From assembly GCF_000349325.1 (NCBI RefSeq), contig NC_020504.1:4002053-4066052 (forward strand): DNA of 64,000 nt, read 5' to 3'. Under the pieces are notes generated by a model that had not been told where the DNA came from, ran no database searches, and saw only the letters and a list, made by a program, of their open reading frames with translations. The DNA is from Streptomyces davaonensis JCM 4913 (GTDB lineage Bacteria; Actinomycetota; Actinomycetes; Streptomycetales; Streptomycetaceae). Position numbers and translations under genes: made by a program. This document shows, in pieces, positions 17,595-27,849 of this stretch (positions are counted from its first letter, which is position 1; the number at the start of each line of letters is the position of its first letter).

Positions 17595-17837
17595 CTATGA
17601 CGTCTGGCGCAATGCGCGCACTCCGCGCAACCCGATGCCCCCGACGACCGTCCCCAATACGAAGGAAACGACCGCGAGCAGCAGGTGCACCCAGAAGTAC
17701 CCGGTCGGATCGCCCGCGTCGTCGAACGCGAGCCCGCTGCCGTCCTTGACGAGGTTCTTGACGAAAGTGATCCAGATGATCCAGCTCCACACCCCGAAGG
17801 CGAGCAGGAACCAGGAGACGGGGCGGCTGAGCTTCAT
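17595..17837 (-). CDS. SCO4848 family small membrane protein
   Basis: An 80-residue protein with two membrane helices (about 7-27 and 47-69), separated by a short extracellular loop KDGSGLAFDDAGDPTGYFW. It matches the streptomycete family named after SCO4848; no function is known. The gene sits between the metallophosphoesterase gene (same strand, downstream) and the divergent D,D-carboxypeptidase gene, an arrangement conserved in S. coelicolor as I recall it. The ATG at 17837 begins MKLSRPVSWF. Confidence 0.8.
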   Translation of the reverse strand: MKLSRPVSWFLLAFGVWSWIIWITFVKNLVKDGSGLAFDDAGDPTGYFWVHLLLAVVSFVLGTVVGGIGLRGVRALRQTS

Positions 17838-17928
17838 ACCTTCAGTATCACCGCCGCATGTCCGGTTCCGTGGCCGGGGTGGGGGTCGGCGCGGGACATC
17901 ACTTGCCGTGCCCTGTACGTTCTCGTCC

Positions 17929-19221
17929 GTGTCCGCACCTCAGAAGACCACCAGGCGATCGCTGCTGGTCACTTCCGCCGCTGTTCTGTCGTCCCTGGCG
18001 CTGACCGCGCCCGTCTCGTACGCGGCCCCCAGCCCGTCGCCGACGCCGTCCGCCACTCCCCCGGCGAACATGTCGACGGTGGGCGGCGAGCGGCTCGGCC
18101 AGGCGGGCACCCAGGTCAATCTGGCGAGCGGGGTGCCGGTCCTGCCCAAGGACCTGTCCGCTCGGTCCTGGATCGTTGCCGACGCCGAGTCCGGCGAGGT
18201 GCTCGCCGCGCACAACGCGCACTGGCGGCTGGCCCCGGCGAGCACGCTGAAGATGCTGTTCGCCGACACCCTGCTGCCGAAGTTCCCCTCCGCCACCGAG
18301 CACAAGGTGGTCCCCTCCGACCTGGTGGACGTGGGCTCCGGCTCCAGCATGGTCGGGATAAAGGAGGGCGAGACCTACTCCGTGCACGATCTGTGGCTCG
18401 GGGTCTTCCTGCGCTCCGGCAACGACGCCGTGCATGTGCTGTCGAAGATGAACGGCGGCATCAAGCCGACCGTGGCGCAGATGAACGAGCACGCCGAGGA
18501 ACTCCAGGCGCTCGACACCCACGCGGTCTCCCCCGACGGCTACGACGCCCCGGGCCAGGTCTCCTCCGCCTACGACCTCACCCTGATCGCCCGCTCCGGG
18601 CTCCAGAAGAAGGACTTCCGCGAGTACTGCTCGACGGTCCGCGCGAAGTTCCCGGGCGAGACGAAGAAGAACAAGAAGGGCAAGAAGGTCCGCGGGTCCT
18701 TCGAGATCCAGAACACCAACCGGCTGCTCAGCGGCGACACCGATGTCTCCGTCTATCAGGGCATCGCGGGTGTGAAGAACGGCAACACCACCAACGCGGG
18801 CGCCACCTTCACCGGTGTCGCCGAGCGGGACGGCCAGGTGCTGCTGGTGACGGTCATGAACCCGGAGAAGAGCGAGTCCAACGAGGTCTACAAGGAGACC
18901 GCGAAGCTCTTCGACTGGGGCTTCAAGGCGTCCGGCAAGGTCGAGCCGGTGGGTGAGCTGGTGCCGCCGAAGAGCGCGGTCGAGGCGAGCGCACAGCCGG
19001 GCGGTTCGGGGTCGGGGTCCGGGTCCGGCTCGGGCTCGGGTGAGGCCGGTGGGTCCGAGGACGGCTCGAAGCAGATGGTGGGCGCGTCGGCCGAGGGCGG
19101 TTCCAGCGGTATCGGGATCGCGTTCGCGGTGACGGGCGGGCTGCTGGTGCTGCTCGCGGCCGGTGCCTACCTGGTCAACCGTCGCTGGCCGCTGCCCGAT
19201 CTGGTACGCCGTCGCCGCTGA
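17929..19221 (+). CDS. D-alanyl-D-alanine carboxypeptidase (low-molecular-weight PBP)
   Basis: A 430-residue serine-type D,D-carboxypeptidase that trims the terminal D-Ala of peptidoglycan stem peptides. A signal peptide (residues 8-32) precedes a Pro/Ser linker. Catalytic motifs are SxxK at 105-108 (ASTLKML), SGN at 163-165 and KNG at 283-285, the last in place of the usual KTG. After the penicillin-binding domain comes a Ser/Gly-rich linker (GSGSGSGSGSGSG), a membrane helix (about 400-420) and a basic tail RRWPLPDLVRRRR. Thus the enzyme is likely held outside by a C-terminal anchor. GTG 17929 is chosen for the signal peptide; no clear ribosome-binding site is seen. Its last 47 bp overlap the convergent YihY gene. 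Confidence 0.9.
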   Translation: MSAPQKTTRRSLLVTSAAVLSSLALTAPVSYAAPSPSPTPSATPPANMSTVGGERLGQAGTQVNLASGVPVLPKDLSARSWIVADAESGEVLAAHNAHWRLAPASTLKMLFADTLLPKFPSATEHKVVPSDLVDVGSGSSMVGIKEGETYSVHDLWLGVFLRSGNDAVHVLSKMNGGIKPTVAQMNEHAEELQALDTHAVSPDGYDAPGQVSSAYDLTLIARSGLQKKDFREYCSTVRAKFPGETKKNKKGKKVRGSFEIQNTNRLLSGDTDVSVYQGIAGVKNGNTTNAGATFTGVAERDGQVLLVTVMNPEKSESNEVYKETAKLFDWGFKASGKVEPVGELVPPKSAVEASAQPGGSGSGSGSGSGSGEAGGSEDGSKQMVGASAEGGSSGIGIAFAVTGGLLVLLAAGAYLVNRRWPLPDLVRRRR

Positions 19222-20098
19222 CATCGCCGTCGTCGCTGTCGTCCTCTTCGGGCTCGCTCGGGGTGGCCGTCCACGCGGCGCAGAACACCACCAGTTTCGA
19301 CGTGAAGTTGATCCACAGCAGCAGGGCGACCGGCACTCCGAAAGCGCCGTACATGCTCTTCGTCGCCACGCCCTGCATATAGCCGCTGAGCAGCAGCTTC
19401 AGCAGTTCGAAGCCGATCGCGCCGATCAGTGCGGCCACCATCAGGCGGCGGCGCGGCGGTTCGACGCCGGGCAGCAGGGTGAGGACGCAGATCAGCAGCA
19501 GGAAGTCGGCGAGGACGGCGACCGAGAAAGCGGCGATACGCAGCAGGACGCCGCCCCAGCCGCCCTCCTCGATGCCGAGTTCGCGGGTGATCCAGCCGAC
19601 CATCGCGGAGGCCACGGTGGAGACGCCGATGGTGAGCAGCACGGCGCCGCCGAGGCCCACCAGGACACCCGCGTCCTTGGCCTTGCGCAGGACGGGGTTC
19701 TCCTCGGGGTCCTCCAGCTCCCACACCGCGCGCAGGCTGTCGCGCATGGAGCCGACCCAGCTGATGCCGGTCAACAGCAGCAGGGCGCCGGCGATCAGGC
19801 CGACGGTACCGGCGTTCTGGACCAGGCCGTCGATGTTCAGCTGGTCGGCGATGCCGGGCACCTGATCGGCGATCTTGTCCTCCAGCTTGTTCTGCTGCTC
19901 CTTGCTGAGCGTCGCCGCTGCGATCGCGGCGGCCACGGCCAGCATCGGGAACAGCGCGACGAAACTGGTGAACGTCATCGCCGCGGCCAGCATCGTCCAC
20001 TTCACCCGGTCCATGCGCTCGTACGACCGCCACGCGTGCGTGGTCATCAGCCGGGCGGCGAGCGGCCCGACGACGGGGAGCTTTTTCAGCCAGTCCAT
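19175..20098 (-). CDS. YihY/BrkB family membrane protein
   Basis: A 307-residue protein with six membrane helices, of the family once called ribonuclease BN. Family marks are KWTMLAAAMTFTSFVALFPML near the N-terminus and YGAFGVPVALLLWINFTSKLVVFCAAW near the end. An acidic C-terminal tail (EPEEDDSDDGD) lies inside the region that overlaps the convergent carboxypeptidase gene by 47 bp. Its start overlaps the end of the GtrA gene by 13 bp, so it belongs to the same leftward transcript. The function is unknown; family members have been proposed to transport or handle envelope material. Confidence 0.9.
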   Translation of the reverse strand: MDWLKKLPVVGPLAARLMTTHAWRSYERMDRVKWTMLAAAMTFTSFVALFPMLAVAAAIAAATLSKEQQNKLEDKIADQVPGIADQLNIDGLVQNAGTVGLIAGALLLLTGISWVGSMRDSLRAVWELEDPEENPVLRKAKDAGVLVGLGGAVLLTIGVSTVASAMVGWITRELGIEEGGWGGVLLRIAAFSVAVLADFLLLICVLTLLPGVEPPRRRLMVAALIGAIGFELLKLLLSGYMQGVATKSMYGAFGVPVALLLWINFTSKLVVFCAAWTATPSEPEEDDSDDGDVSGDGVPDRAAASDG

Positions 20099-20556
20099 GA
20101 TCCGACTCTCCCCTCGTTGCGGAACACCCATGTCCGGGTTCCCCAGAACCGCAGGACAGTAGCCAGTGCCATACCCACGCCGGCCCCCGAGACGATGTCC
20201 GCGCGCCGCGAGGTGAGGCCGAGGCCGTAGTGGCTGACGGCGAGACAGAGCAGCTGTACGACGGCTCCGGCGACGTTCACCGCGAAGAACGCGGCGTAGG
20301 GGCGCAGGCCCTTCGGGCGGGTGTGCCGGTAGGTGCCGAGCGCGTTGCCCGCGTAGGCGACCGTGCAACCGGCGACGAAGGAGAGCCCCTTGGCGGTGAG
20401 CGGGTCGAGGCCGGCCGGTCCGCGCAGGGCGACGAACAGGGCGGTGTCGACGGCGTAGGCGAGCAGGCCAGCGGCGGCGAAGCCGAGGAGTTCGCGGCGG
20501 TGCGCTCGGGCGGGCGGGTCGCGGTGGTTGCGGTCGGTCCACGCGCGCGTGCTCAC
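20086..20556 (-). CDS. GtrA family membrane protein
   Basis: A 156-residue protein with four membrane helices and the GtrA core (LGFAAAGLLAYAVDTALFVAL..., KGLSFVAGCTVAYAGNALGTYRHT, ...ATVLRFWGTRTWVF). GtrA proteins help move polyprenyl-linked sugars across the membrane; in mycobacteria a homologue (Rv3789) is linked to decaprenylphosphoryl-arabinose. That fits the neighbouring UbiA-type transferase, whose stop overlaps this GTG start (GTGA). It is cotranscribed with the YihY gene downstream. Confidence 0.87.
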   Translation of the reverse strand: MSTRAWTDRNHRDPPARAHRRELLGFAAAGLLAYAVDTALFVALRGPAGLDPLTAKGLSFVAGCTVAYAGNALGTYRHTRPKGLRPYAAFFAVNVAGAVVQLLCLAVSHYGLGLTSRRADIVSGAGVGMALATVLRFWGTRTWVFRNEGRVGSWTG

Positions 20557-21545
20557 CAATTGGCCACCGCCAGGCCGTACATGGCGAGCCACACCAGCCC
20601 GATCAGGGCGAGGGCGCGGTCGCTCAGTACGACGTCCTCCGGCTCGCCCGCGGTGCCGCGGTCGGCGAAGACGGCGTACCTGAGGATCGCGAGGACGAAG
20701 GCGACCACGGACAGTTGCCGCCACGGCAGCACGCTGGTGTGCGGGAGACCGCCCTCCTCCAGGGCCCACAGGCAGTACCCGAGAACGGCGACCCCGGCCG
20801 CGAGCTGCCACACGAAGCGCAGGTAGCCGGTGGTGTACTCGGTGAGCAACGCGCGCGTGGCGCCCGCCTTCCCGGCCATCTGCACGGCCTCCGAGTAGCG
20901 CTTGGCCGACACCATGAACAGCGCGCCGAAGCCCGTCGTGATCAGGAACCACCGTGAGAGCGGGATGCCGAGCGCGAGCCCGCCGACCATGGCCCGCATC
21001 AGGAACCCGGTCGTGACGACGACCAGATCGACGACGAGCACGTGCTTGAGGCTGACGCAGTACGCCAGTTGCATGCCCAGGTAGGCGGTGAGCAGGGCGG
21101 CGACGAGGGGGGTGCTCAGCCATGCGGCGGCGGCCGGCGCGAGGACGGCGAGGGCGCCGCCGACGGCGTAGGCGACGGGTACGGGGACCTGGCCCGCGGC
21201 GACCGGTCGGTGCCGTTTGGTGGGGTGGGCGCGGTCGGCCTCGGCGTCGCGGGCGTCGTTGATCAGATAGACGGCCGCGGCGCAGGCGGTGAAGAGGGTG
21301 AAGACCAGCGCGAGTTGGGTGAGCGCGCGGGTGGTGAAGAGCTGTCCGGCGGCGGCCGGGGCGGCGATGACCAGGACGTTCTTGACCCACTGTTTGGGGC
21401 GGGCGGTCCTGAGCAGTCCGCGCAGGAGGCCGCGGTCCGGGGGCGGGGTGCCGGTGGCGCGCGAGGGCGTGCGCTGTTCGTGGAGCGCGGGTTCTCTGGT
21501 GCGGGCGGCGGCGCCCGTGCCTGCGAGCGGCGCGGTCTCAGTCAT
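20553..21545 (-). CDS. Decaprenyl-phosphate phosphoribosyltransferase-like UbiA-family protein
   Basis: A 330-residue integral membrane prenyltransferase homologous to mycobacterial Rv3806c (UbiA). That enzyme attaches 5-phosphoribose from PRPP to decaprenyl phosphate, the first step towards decaprenylphosphoryl-arabinose. A 40-residue polar N-terminal tail precedes RTARPKQWVKN, the metal-binding YLINDARDAEADRAHPTKRHRP (NDxxDxxxD type) and about nine membrane helices. It overlaps the PAP2 gene upstream by 8 bp and the GtrA gene by 4 bp. With DprE1 and DprE2 homologues 1-3 kb away this makes a pathway-like set. Confidence 0.88.
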   Translation of the reverse strand: MTETAPLAGTGAAARTREPALHEQRTPSRATGTPPPDRGLLRGLLRTARPKQWVKNVLVIAAPAAAGQLFTTRALTQLALVFTLFTACAAAVYLINDARDAEADRAHPTKRHRPVAAGQVPVPVAYAVGGALAVLAPAAAAWLSTPLVAALLTAYLGMQLAYCVSLKHVLVVDLVVVTTGFLMRAMVGGLALGIPLSRWFLITTGFGALFMVSAKRYSEAVQMAGKAGATRALLTEYTTGYLRFVWQLAAGVAVLGYCLWALEEGGLPHTSVLPWRQLSVVAFVLAILRYAVFADRGTAGEPEDVVLSDRALALIGLVWLAMYGLAVANW

Positions 21546-22173
21546 GCGCGCCCCCTCTCATCCAGCGCGCTCCCGCACGCGCCGTGAGCGCCCCCATCGC
21601 CGCGCCCGCCGCCACGTCGGAGGGGTAGTGGACGCCGACGATCAGCCGGGAGAGGCACATGGCGGCGGCCAGGGGCGGGAGGGCGGTGTGGGTTGCGGAG
21701 AGAGCGGCGCGGGTTGCGGAGTGGATGGCACCCGCTCGGCGTGTGCCGAGTGCGCCGGGCGTGTGGACCATGCCGTGCGCTCCGGGTGTGCCGGACACAC
21801 CGGGCGCCTGTGGCTCGGTGTGCGCCCTCAGCATGCCGAAGGCGACCGCGGCGGCCGCCGCCGAGGCCGCGTGGGAGCTGGGGAAGGAGTGGCGGCCCGC
21901 GGTGCGCACCAGGGGATCGACGTGCGCGGGGCGCGGACGGCGCACCACCCTTTTCACGCCCATGCTGACAAGGTGCGCGCCCGCGGTGAGCGCCGTACCG
22001 CGCAACCAGGCGCCGCGTCGAGCGCCGTCCACGGCGGCTCCCGCGAGGCCCGTCGCCAGCCACAGGGCACCGTGCTCGCCGGCCCAGGACAGGGCGCGCG
22101 CGGCACCGGCCACGCGCGGGTCGCCGCCGTACGCACGCAGCGCCGACAGGATTCGGTCGTCCAGGTGGTCCAT
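21538..22173 (-). CDS. PAP2 superfamily phosphatase, candidate polyprenyl-phosphoribose 5-phosphatase
   Basis: A 211-residue membrane phosphatase. The three PAP2 motifs are present: KRVVRRPRP, GRHSFPSSHA and SRLIVGVHYPSD. Homologues next to the UbiA-type transferase (Rv3807c in M. tuberculosis) are thought to remove the 5-phosphate from decaprenylphosphoryl-phosphoribose. An insert of about 45 residues between motifs 2 and 3 (GVSGTPGAHGMVHTPGALG... ) is low in hydrophobicity and repetitive, and I do not expect it in the family core. The gene is the first of the leftward unit PAP2-UbiA-GtrA-YihY and diverges from dprE1 over 133 bp. Confidence 0.85.
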   Translation of the reverse strand: MDHLDDRILSALRAYGGDPRVAGAARALSWAGEHGALWLATGLAGAAVDGARRGAWLRGTALTAGAHLVSMGVKRVVRRPRPAHVDPLVRTAGRHSFPSSHAASAAAAAVAFGMLRAHTEPQAPGVSGTPGAHGMVHTPGALGTRRAGAIHSATRAALSATHTALPPLAAAMCLSRLIVGVHYPSDVAAGAAMGALTARAGARWMRGGAHD

Positions 22174-22306
22174 GTGGACTCACTGTTCACGCCGACCCCG
22201 CCGGAACTCCGGCAATATTGAGCGACATCCCATTAATCACCCATTTCGGGGAGAGAAGGGATGTTCTACAACCAATCGCCCGCAATGCGGGGTTACGGTC
22301 GCCGAC

Positions 22307-23662
22307 ATGCCTGCCGACACCGTTTCCGTCACGGGATGGGGCCGCACCGCTCCCACCGCCGCCCGTCTGATCCGTCCCCGGACGTACGAGGAGGCCGCGG
22401 CGGCCGTCCGTGAGTGCGGGGCCAGGGGCGGGATCCCGAGAGGCCTGGGGCGTGCGTACGGGGACGCGGCGCAGAACGCCGGCGGAGCCGTGATCGACAT
22501 GACGGCCCTGGATCGCGTGCACGCCATCGACGTCGACGGCGGCACCGTCCTGTGCGACGCGGGTGTCTCCCTGCACCGCCTGATGCAGGTGCTGCTGCCG
22601 CTCGGCTGGTTCGTGCCGGTGACCCCGGGCACCCGCCAGGTGACCGTGGGCGGCGCGATCGGCGCCGACATCCACGGCAAGAACCACCATGTGTCCGGCG
22701 CCTTCTCCCGGCACGTCCTCTCCCTCGAACTGCTCACCGCGGACGGCGAGATCCGCACCGTCAGCCCTGGCACCCCCCTGTTCGACGCGACCGCGGGCGG
22801 CATGGGCCTGACGGGCGTGATCCTCACCGCCACCCTGCGGCTGCTGCCGGTCGAGACCTCGCTGATGTCGGTGGACACCGAACGAGCAAGCGACCTCGAC
22901 GACCTGATGGACCGGCTCACCGCCACCGATCACCTCTACCGCTACTCGGTGGCCTGGATCGACCTCCTGGCCCGCGGCGGCGCCACCGGCCGTGCCGTCC
23001 TCACGCGGGGCGACCACGCGCCCCTGGACGCGCTCCGCGCAGGCACACGCGCGCGTAGAGACCCGCTGGCCTTCCGCCCCGCCCGGCTCCCGTCCCCGCC
23101 CGCCCTGTTCCCCGAGGGCCTGCTCAGCCGCCGCACGGTCGGCCTGTTCAACGAGTTCTGGTACCGCAAGGCCCCCCGCGCGCGTACCGGCGAACTTCAG
23201 CGCATCTCCACCTTCTTCCACCCCCTCGACGGCATCCCGCACTGGAACCGCGTCTACGGCCGCGGCGGCTTCGTGCAGTACCAGTTCGTCGTGAGCCACG
23301 GCCAGGAGGACGCCCTGCGCCGGATCGTGCGGCGCATCTCCGAGCACCGCTGCCCGTCCTTCCTGGCCGTACTCAAGCGCTTCGGGGACGCCGACCCCGG
23401 CTGGCTGTCCTTCCCGGTACCCGGCTGGACGCTGGCCCTGGACATCCCCGCGAACCTCCCCGGCCTCGGTGCCCTCCTCGACGAACTGGACGAGGAGGTG
23501 GCCGCGGTCGGCGGGCGCGTCTACCTCGCCAAGGACTCCCGTCTGCGGCCCGAGCTGCTCGCCGCGATGTACCCGCGCGTGGCCGACTTCCGGGCGCTGC
23601 GCGCCGAGACCGACCCGCGCGGAGTGTTCACCTCGGACCTGTCACGCCGCCTAGCTCTCTAG
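22307..23662 (+). CDS. DprE1-like FAD-dependent decaprenylphosphoryl-ribose 2'-oxidase
   Basis: A 451-residue FAD-binding oxidase of the VAO fold. In mycobacteria DprE1 oxidises decaprenylphosphoryl-ribose at C2, the first half of its epimerisation to arabinose. FAD-domain motifs are RGLGRAYGDAAQN (45-57) and TVGGAIGADIHGKNHHVSG (113-131); the ALKRFG..., YLAKDSR (catalytic-type Lys409) and AMYPRV regions follow. The residue aligned with M. tuberculosis Cys387, the benzothiazinone attachment site, is Ala377 (GWTLALD). ATG 22307 is the first codon with family similarity; its ribosome-binding site is weak. DprE2 follows after 18 bp. Confidence 0.87.
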   Translation: MPADTVSVTGWGRTAPTAARLIRPRTYEEAAAAVRECGARGGIPRGLGRAYGDAAQNAGGAVIDMTALDRVHAIDVDGGTVLCDAGVSLHRLMQVLLPLGWFVPVTPGTRQVTVGGAIGADIHGKNHHVSGAFSRHVLSLELLTADGEIRTVSPGTPLFDATAGGMGLTGVILTATLRLLPVETSLMSVDTERASDLDDLMDRLTATDHLYRYSVAWIDLLARGGATGRAVLTRGDHAPLDALRAGTRARRDPLAFRPARLPSPPALFPEGLLSRRTVGLFNEFWYRKAPRARTGELQRISTFFHPLDGIPHWNRVYGRGGFVQYQFVVSHGQEDALRRIVRRISEHRCPSFLAVLKRFGDADPGWLSFPVPGWTLALDIPANLPGLGALLDELDEEVAAVGGRVYLAKDSRLRPELLAAMYPRVADFRALRAETDPRGVFTSDLSRRLAL

Positions 23663-23680
23663 CCCCCTCAAGGAGCCGTC

Positions 23681-24436
23681 ATGAAGGACGCCTTCGGCCT
23701 CCCCCAGTCCCTGCTCGTCCTCGGCGGCACGTCCGAGATCGCGCTCGCCACCGCCCGCCGGCTGATCACCCGCCGCACCCGCACGGTGTGGCTCGCGGGC
23801 CGCCCGACGCCCGCCCTGGAGGAGGCGGCCGAGCACCTGCGCTCCCTGGGCGCCCAGGTGCACACCGTCGCCTTCGATGCGCTCGACACCGAGTCCCACG
23901 AGTGGGTCCTCGGCAAGGTCTTCGCCGAGGGCGACATCGATCTCGTCCTGATGGCCTTCGGCGTCCTCGGCGACCAGGCCCACGACGAACGCGAGCCGCT
24001 GGCCGCCGTACGCGTCGCCCAGACCAACTACACCGGCGCGGTCTCGGCGGGCCTGATCTGCGCGCGGGCCCTCCAGACCCAGGGCCACGGCTCCCTGGTC
24101 GTCCTGTCGTCGGTCGCCGGCGAACGGGCCCGCCGCGCCAACTTCATCTACGGCTCCAGCAAGGCAGGCCTGGACACCTTCGCCCAGGGCCTGGGCGACG
24201 CCCTGCACGGCACCGGCGCCCACGTCATGGTCGTACGCCCCGGCTTCGTCCACTCGAAGATGACCGCCGGCATGACGGAAGCCCCCCTGGCAACGACACC
24301 GGAGGCGGTGGCGACAGCGATCGAGCTGGGCCTCAGACGCCGCGCGGAGACGGTGTGGGTGCCTGGGACCCTGCGAGTGGTGATGTCGGCACTGCGCCAC
24401 CTGCCGAGGGCATTGTTCCGGCGCCTGCCGGTGTAG
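23681..24436 (+). CDS. DprE2-like short-chain dehydrogenase (decaprenylphospho-2-keto-ribose reductase)
   Basis: A 251-residue NAD(P)-dependent reductase of the classical SDR fold. The nucleotide motif is LVLGGTSEIALA, with MAFGVLGDQ in place of NNAG, and the catalytic Ser (VLSSVAGERA) and YxxxK (NFIYGSSKAG). In mycobacteria DprE2 reduces the keto intermediate made by DprE1 to decaprenylphosphoryl-arabinose. The ATG at 23681 follows an AAGGAG ribosome-binding site and lies 18 bp after dprE1, so the two form an operon. Confidence 0.87.
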   Translation: MKDAFGLPQSLLVLGGTSEIALATARRLITRRTRTVWLAGRPTPALEEAAEHLRSLGAQVHTVAFDALDTESHEWVLGKVFAEGDIDLVLMAFGVLGDQAHDEREPLAAVRVAQTNYTGAVSAGLICARALQTQGHGSLVVLSSVAGERARRANFIYGSSKAGLDTFAQGLGDALHGTGAHVMVVRPGFVHSKMTAGMTEAPLATTPEAVATAIELGLRRRAETVWVPGTLRVVMSALRHLPRALFRRLPV

Positions 24437-24451
24437 GCACTCTGCGTGCGG

Positions 24452-25030
24452 CTAGCTCGCCGGAATGGACCCGCGCTCCACGTGGGTCGCCTGCGGAGGC
24501 ACCACGGCCCCGCCGAAGGCGAACTCCCGCAGCTTGCGCCACACCCCGTCAGCGCCCTGCTCGTACAGCGCGAACCCGGTACAGGGCCACTGCGCCTCGT
24601 AATCGGCGAGTTGTTCGAAGGCGCGGTCCATGGCGCCCTCGTCGATGCCATGCGCGACGGTCACATGCGGGTGATACGGGAACTGAAGCTCACGCGCCAC
24701 AGGCCCGGACGCGTCCCGCACCCGCTTCTGGAGCCACGTACAAGCAGCCCCACCCTCGACGACCTGCACGAAGACAACCGGCGACAGAGGCCGGAACGTA
24801 CCCGTCCCGGACAACCGCATCGGGAACGGCCGCCCGGACGCCGCGACCTCGACCAGATGGGCCTCGATCGCCGGCAGCAGCGCGCCGTCGACCTCGGTCG
24901 GCGGCAGCAGGGTGACATGGGTGGGGATGCCGTGAGCCGCGGCGTCGCCGAAGCCCGCGCGCCGCTCCTGGAGCAGGCTGCCGTGAGGCTCCGGGACCGC
25001 GATCGACACGCCGATCGTTACGGTCCCCAC
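24452..25030 (-). CDS. 2'-5' RNA ligase/cyclic phosphodiesterase family protein
   Basis: A 192-residue 2H-phosphoesterase. Its two HxT motifs are HVTLL (about residue 38) and HVTVAHG (about residue 123), spaced as usual in LigT/ThpR-like enzymes. These hydrolyse or ligate 2',3'-cyclic phosphate ends of RNA or nucleotides; the true substrate in bacteria is uncertain. The gene converges on dprE2 and lies 138 bp downstream of trpS on the same strand. ATG 25030 begins MGTVTIGVSIAVPEP. Confidence 0.85.
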   Translation of the reverse strand: MGTVTIGVSIAVPEPHGSLLQERRAGFGDAAAHGIPTHVTLLPPTEVDGALLPAIEAHLVEVAASGRPFPMRLSGTGTFRPLSPVVFVQVVEGGAACTWLQKRVRDASGPVARELQFPYHPHVTVAHGIDEGAMDRAFEQLADYEAQWPCTGFALYEQGADGVWRKLREFAFGGAVVPPQATHVERGSIPAS

Positions 25031-25168
25031 GTCATCTCCTGTCGTCGTGACGGTCGGTTCTGTCAGCCGTCGGCTATCGACTGTACGGCCACGGCTGTGC
25101 CGTGGGCAGGCGCAACCGTAGTGATGTGCAGCGCTCTGCCCAGTAGTACGTCTGTGCGGTAGTACGCC

Positions 25169-26877
<1,709 letters not shown>

Positions 26878-26885
<8 letters not shown>

Positions 26886-27750
26886 GGAGCACGGCCGTGA
26901 CGACGGTGGCGGCGGCCCCGGGCTGCCGGAGGAGCTGCGGTCGCTCGGGCGGTCCCTGGACCGGCCCGGCGCGGACGGCCCCGAGACGATGGTCGAGCGG
27001 GTGCTGGGGCAGATACTCGCCGAGCGGCTGCCGGTGCCGGTGGCCGAGCCGGCGGGGGCCGGGGCGCGGCTGCGTTCGGCGCGCCGGTGGACCCGGGCGC
27101 GCTGGCGTTCGCTGACGGCGGCGCTGTGCGGTCTGCTCACCGTGCTCGTGCTCACTCCTCCGGTGCGGGCGGCGGTCTTCGACTGGTTCGGCTTCGGCGG
27201 CGTCGAGGTCCGCTACGACCCGTCGGCCCGTCCGTCGGCGAGCGCCGAGGTGCCTCGCTGTGCGGCCTCGGGGTCGATGTCGCTGGCCCAGGCGGAGCTC
27301 CGGGCCGGGTTCGAGCCGGTGGTGCCGGGGGTGCTCGGCGCGCCGGACGCGGTAACGGTGACCGGGCAGCCGAAGGGGCGGTTCCTGGTGAGCCTGTGCT
27401 GGGAGGAGTCCGGACGGACGGTACGGCTGGACGAGTTCCGGGCGCGTCTGGACATCGCCTTCACCAAGACCGTGCGGGAACAGCCGAAGTGGATCACTTT
27501 GGACTCCGGGGGCGGTACGGCGCAGGAGCCGGCCCTGTGGTTCCCGCGGCCTCATCTGCTGAGCTTCTGGCTGGTGGACGCGGACGGTTCCACCTACACG
27601 CACAAGGAGCGGACGGCCGGACCGACGCTGCTGTGGACCCACGGGACGGACGTGGCGGTCGACGAGACGGTCACGCTGCGGCTCGAAGGGGTGGCGTCGA
27701 AGGCGCGGGCGGTGGAGATCGCGGAGTCGGTGGAGAGGTCCTCGGATTAG
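26878..27750 (+). CDS. Membrane-anchored protein, candidate anti-sigma/sensor partner
   Basis: A 290-residue protein with a cytoplasmic N-terminal part (about 1-75), one membrane helix (about 80-102, LTAALCGLLTVLVLTPPVRAAVF) and an extracellular domain of about 185 residues, beginning VRYDPSARPSASAEVPRC. The layout matches anti-sigma factors, but I see no zinc HxxxCxxC motif, so this role rests on gene context. The first ATG (26878) overlaps the end of the sigma gene by 8 bp. The outer domain has two Cys (PRCAAS and SLCWEES) that could form a disulfide. Confidence 0.7.
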
Positions 27751-27849
27751 TCGGGCGGGGGTGGGAACCCCGGTGGGTCGGGCGGTGTACCAGAAGTGAC
27801 ACGCGGCTCGCGGACGGGCCGCTCGGCGATCGACTGCTTGGGGGTCGGG

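Noticed and set aside
19175..19221. Wrong end call for one of two convergent genes that overlap by 47 bp
   Set aside because: Both C-termini look genuine: a basic tail after a membrane helix for the carboxypeptidase and an acidic tail for the YihY protein, so the overlap appears real.
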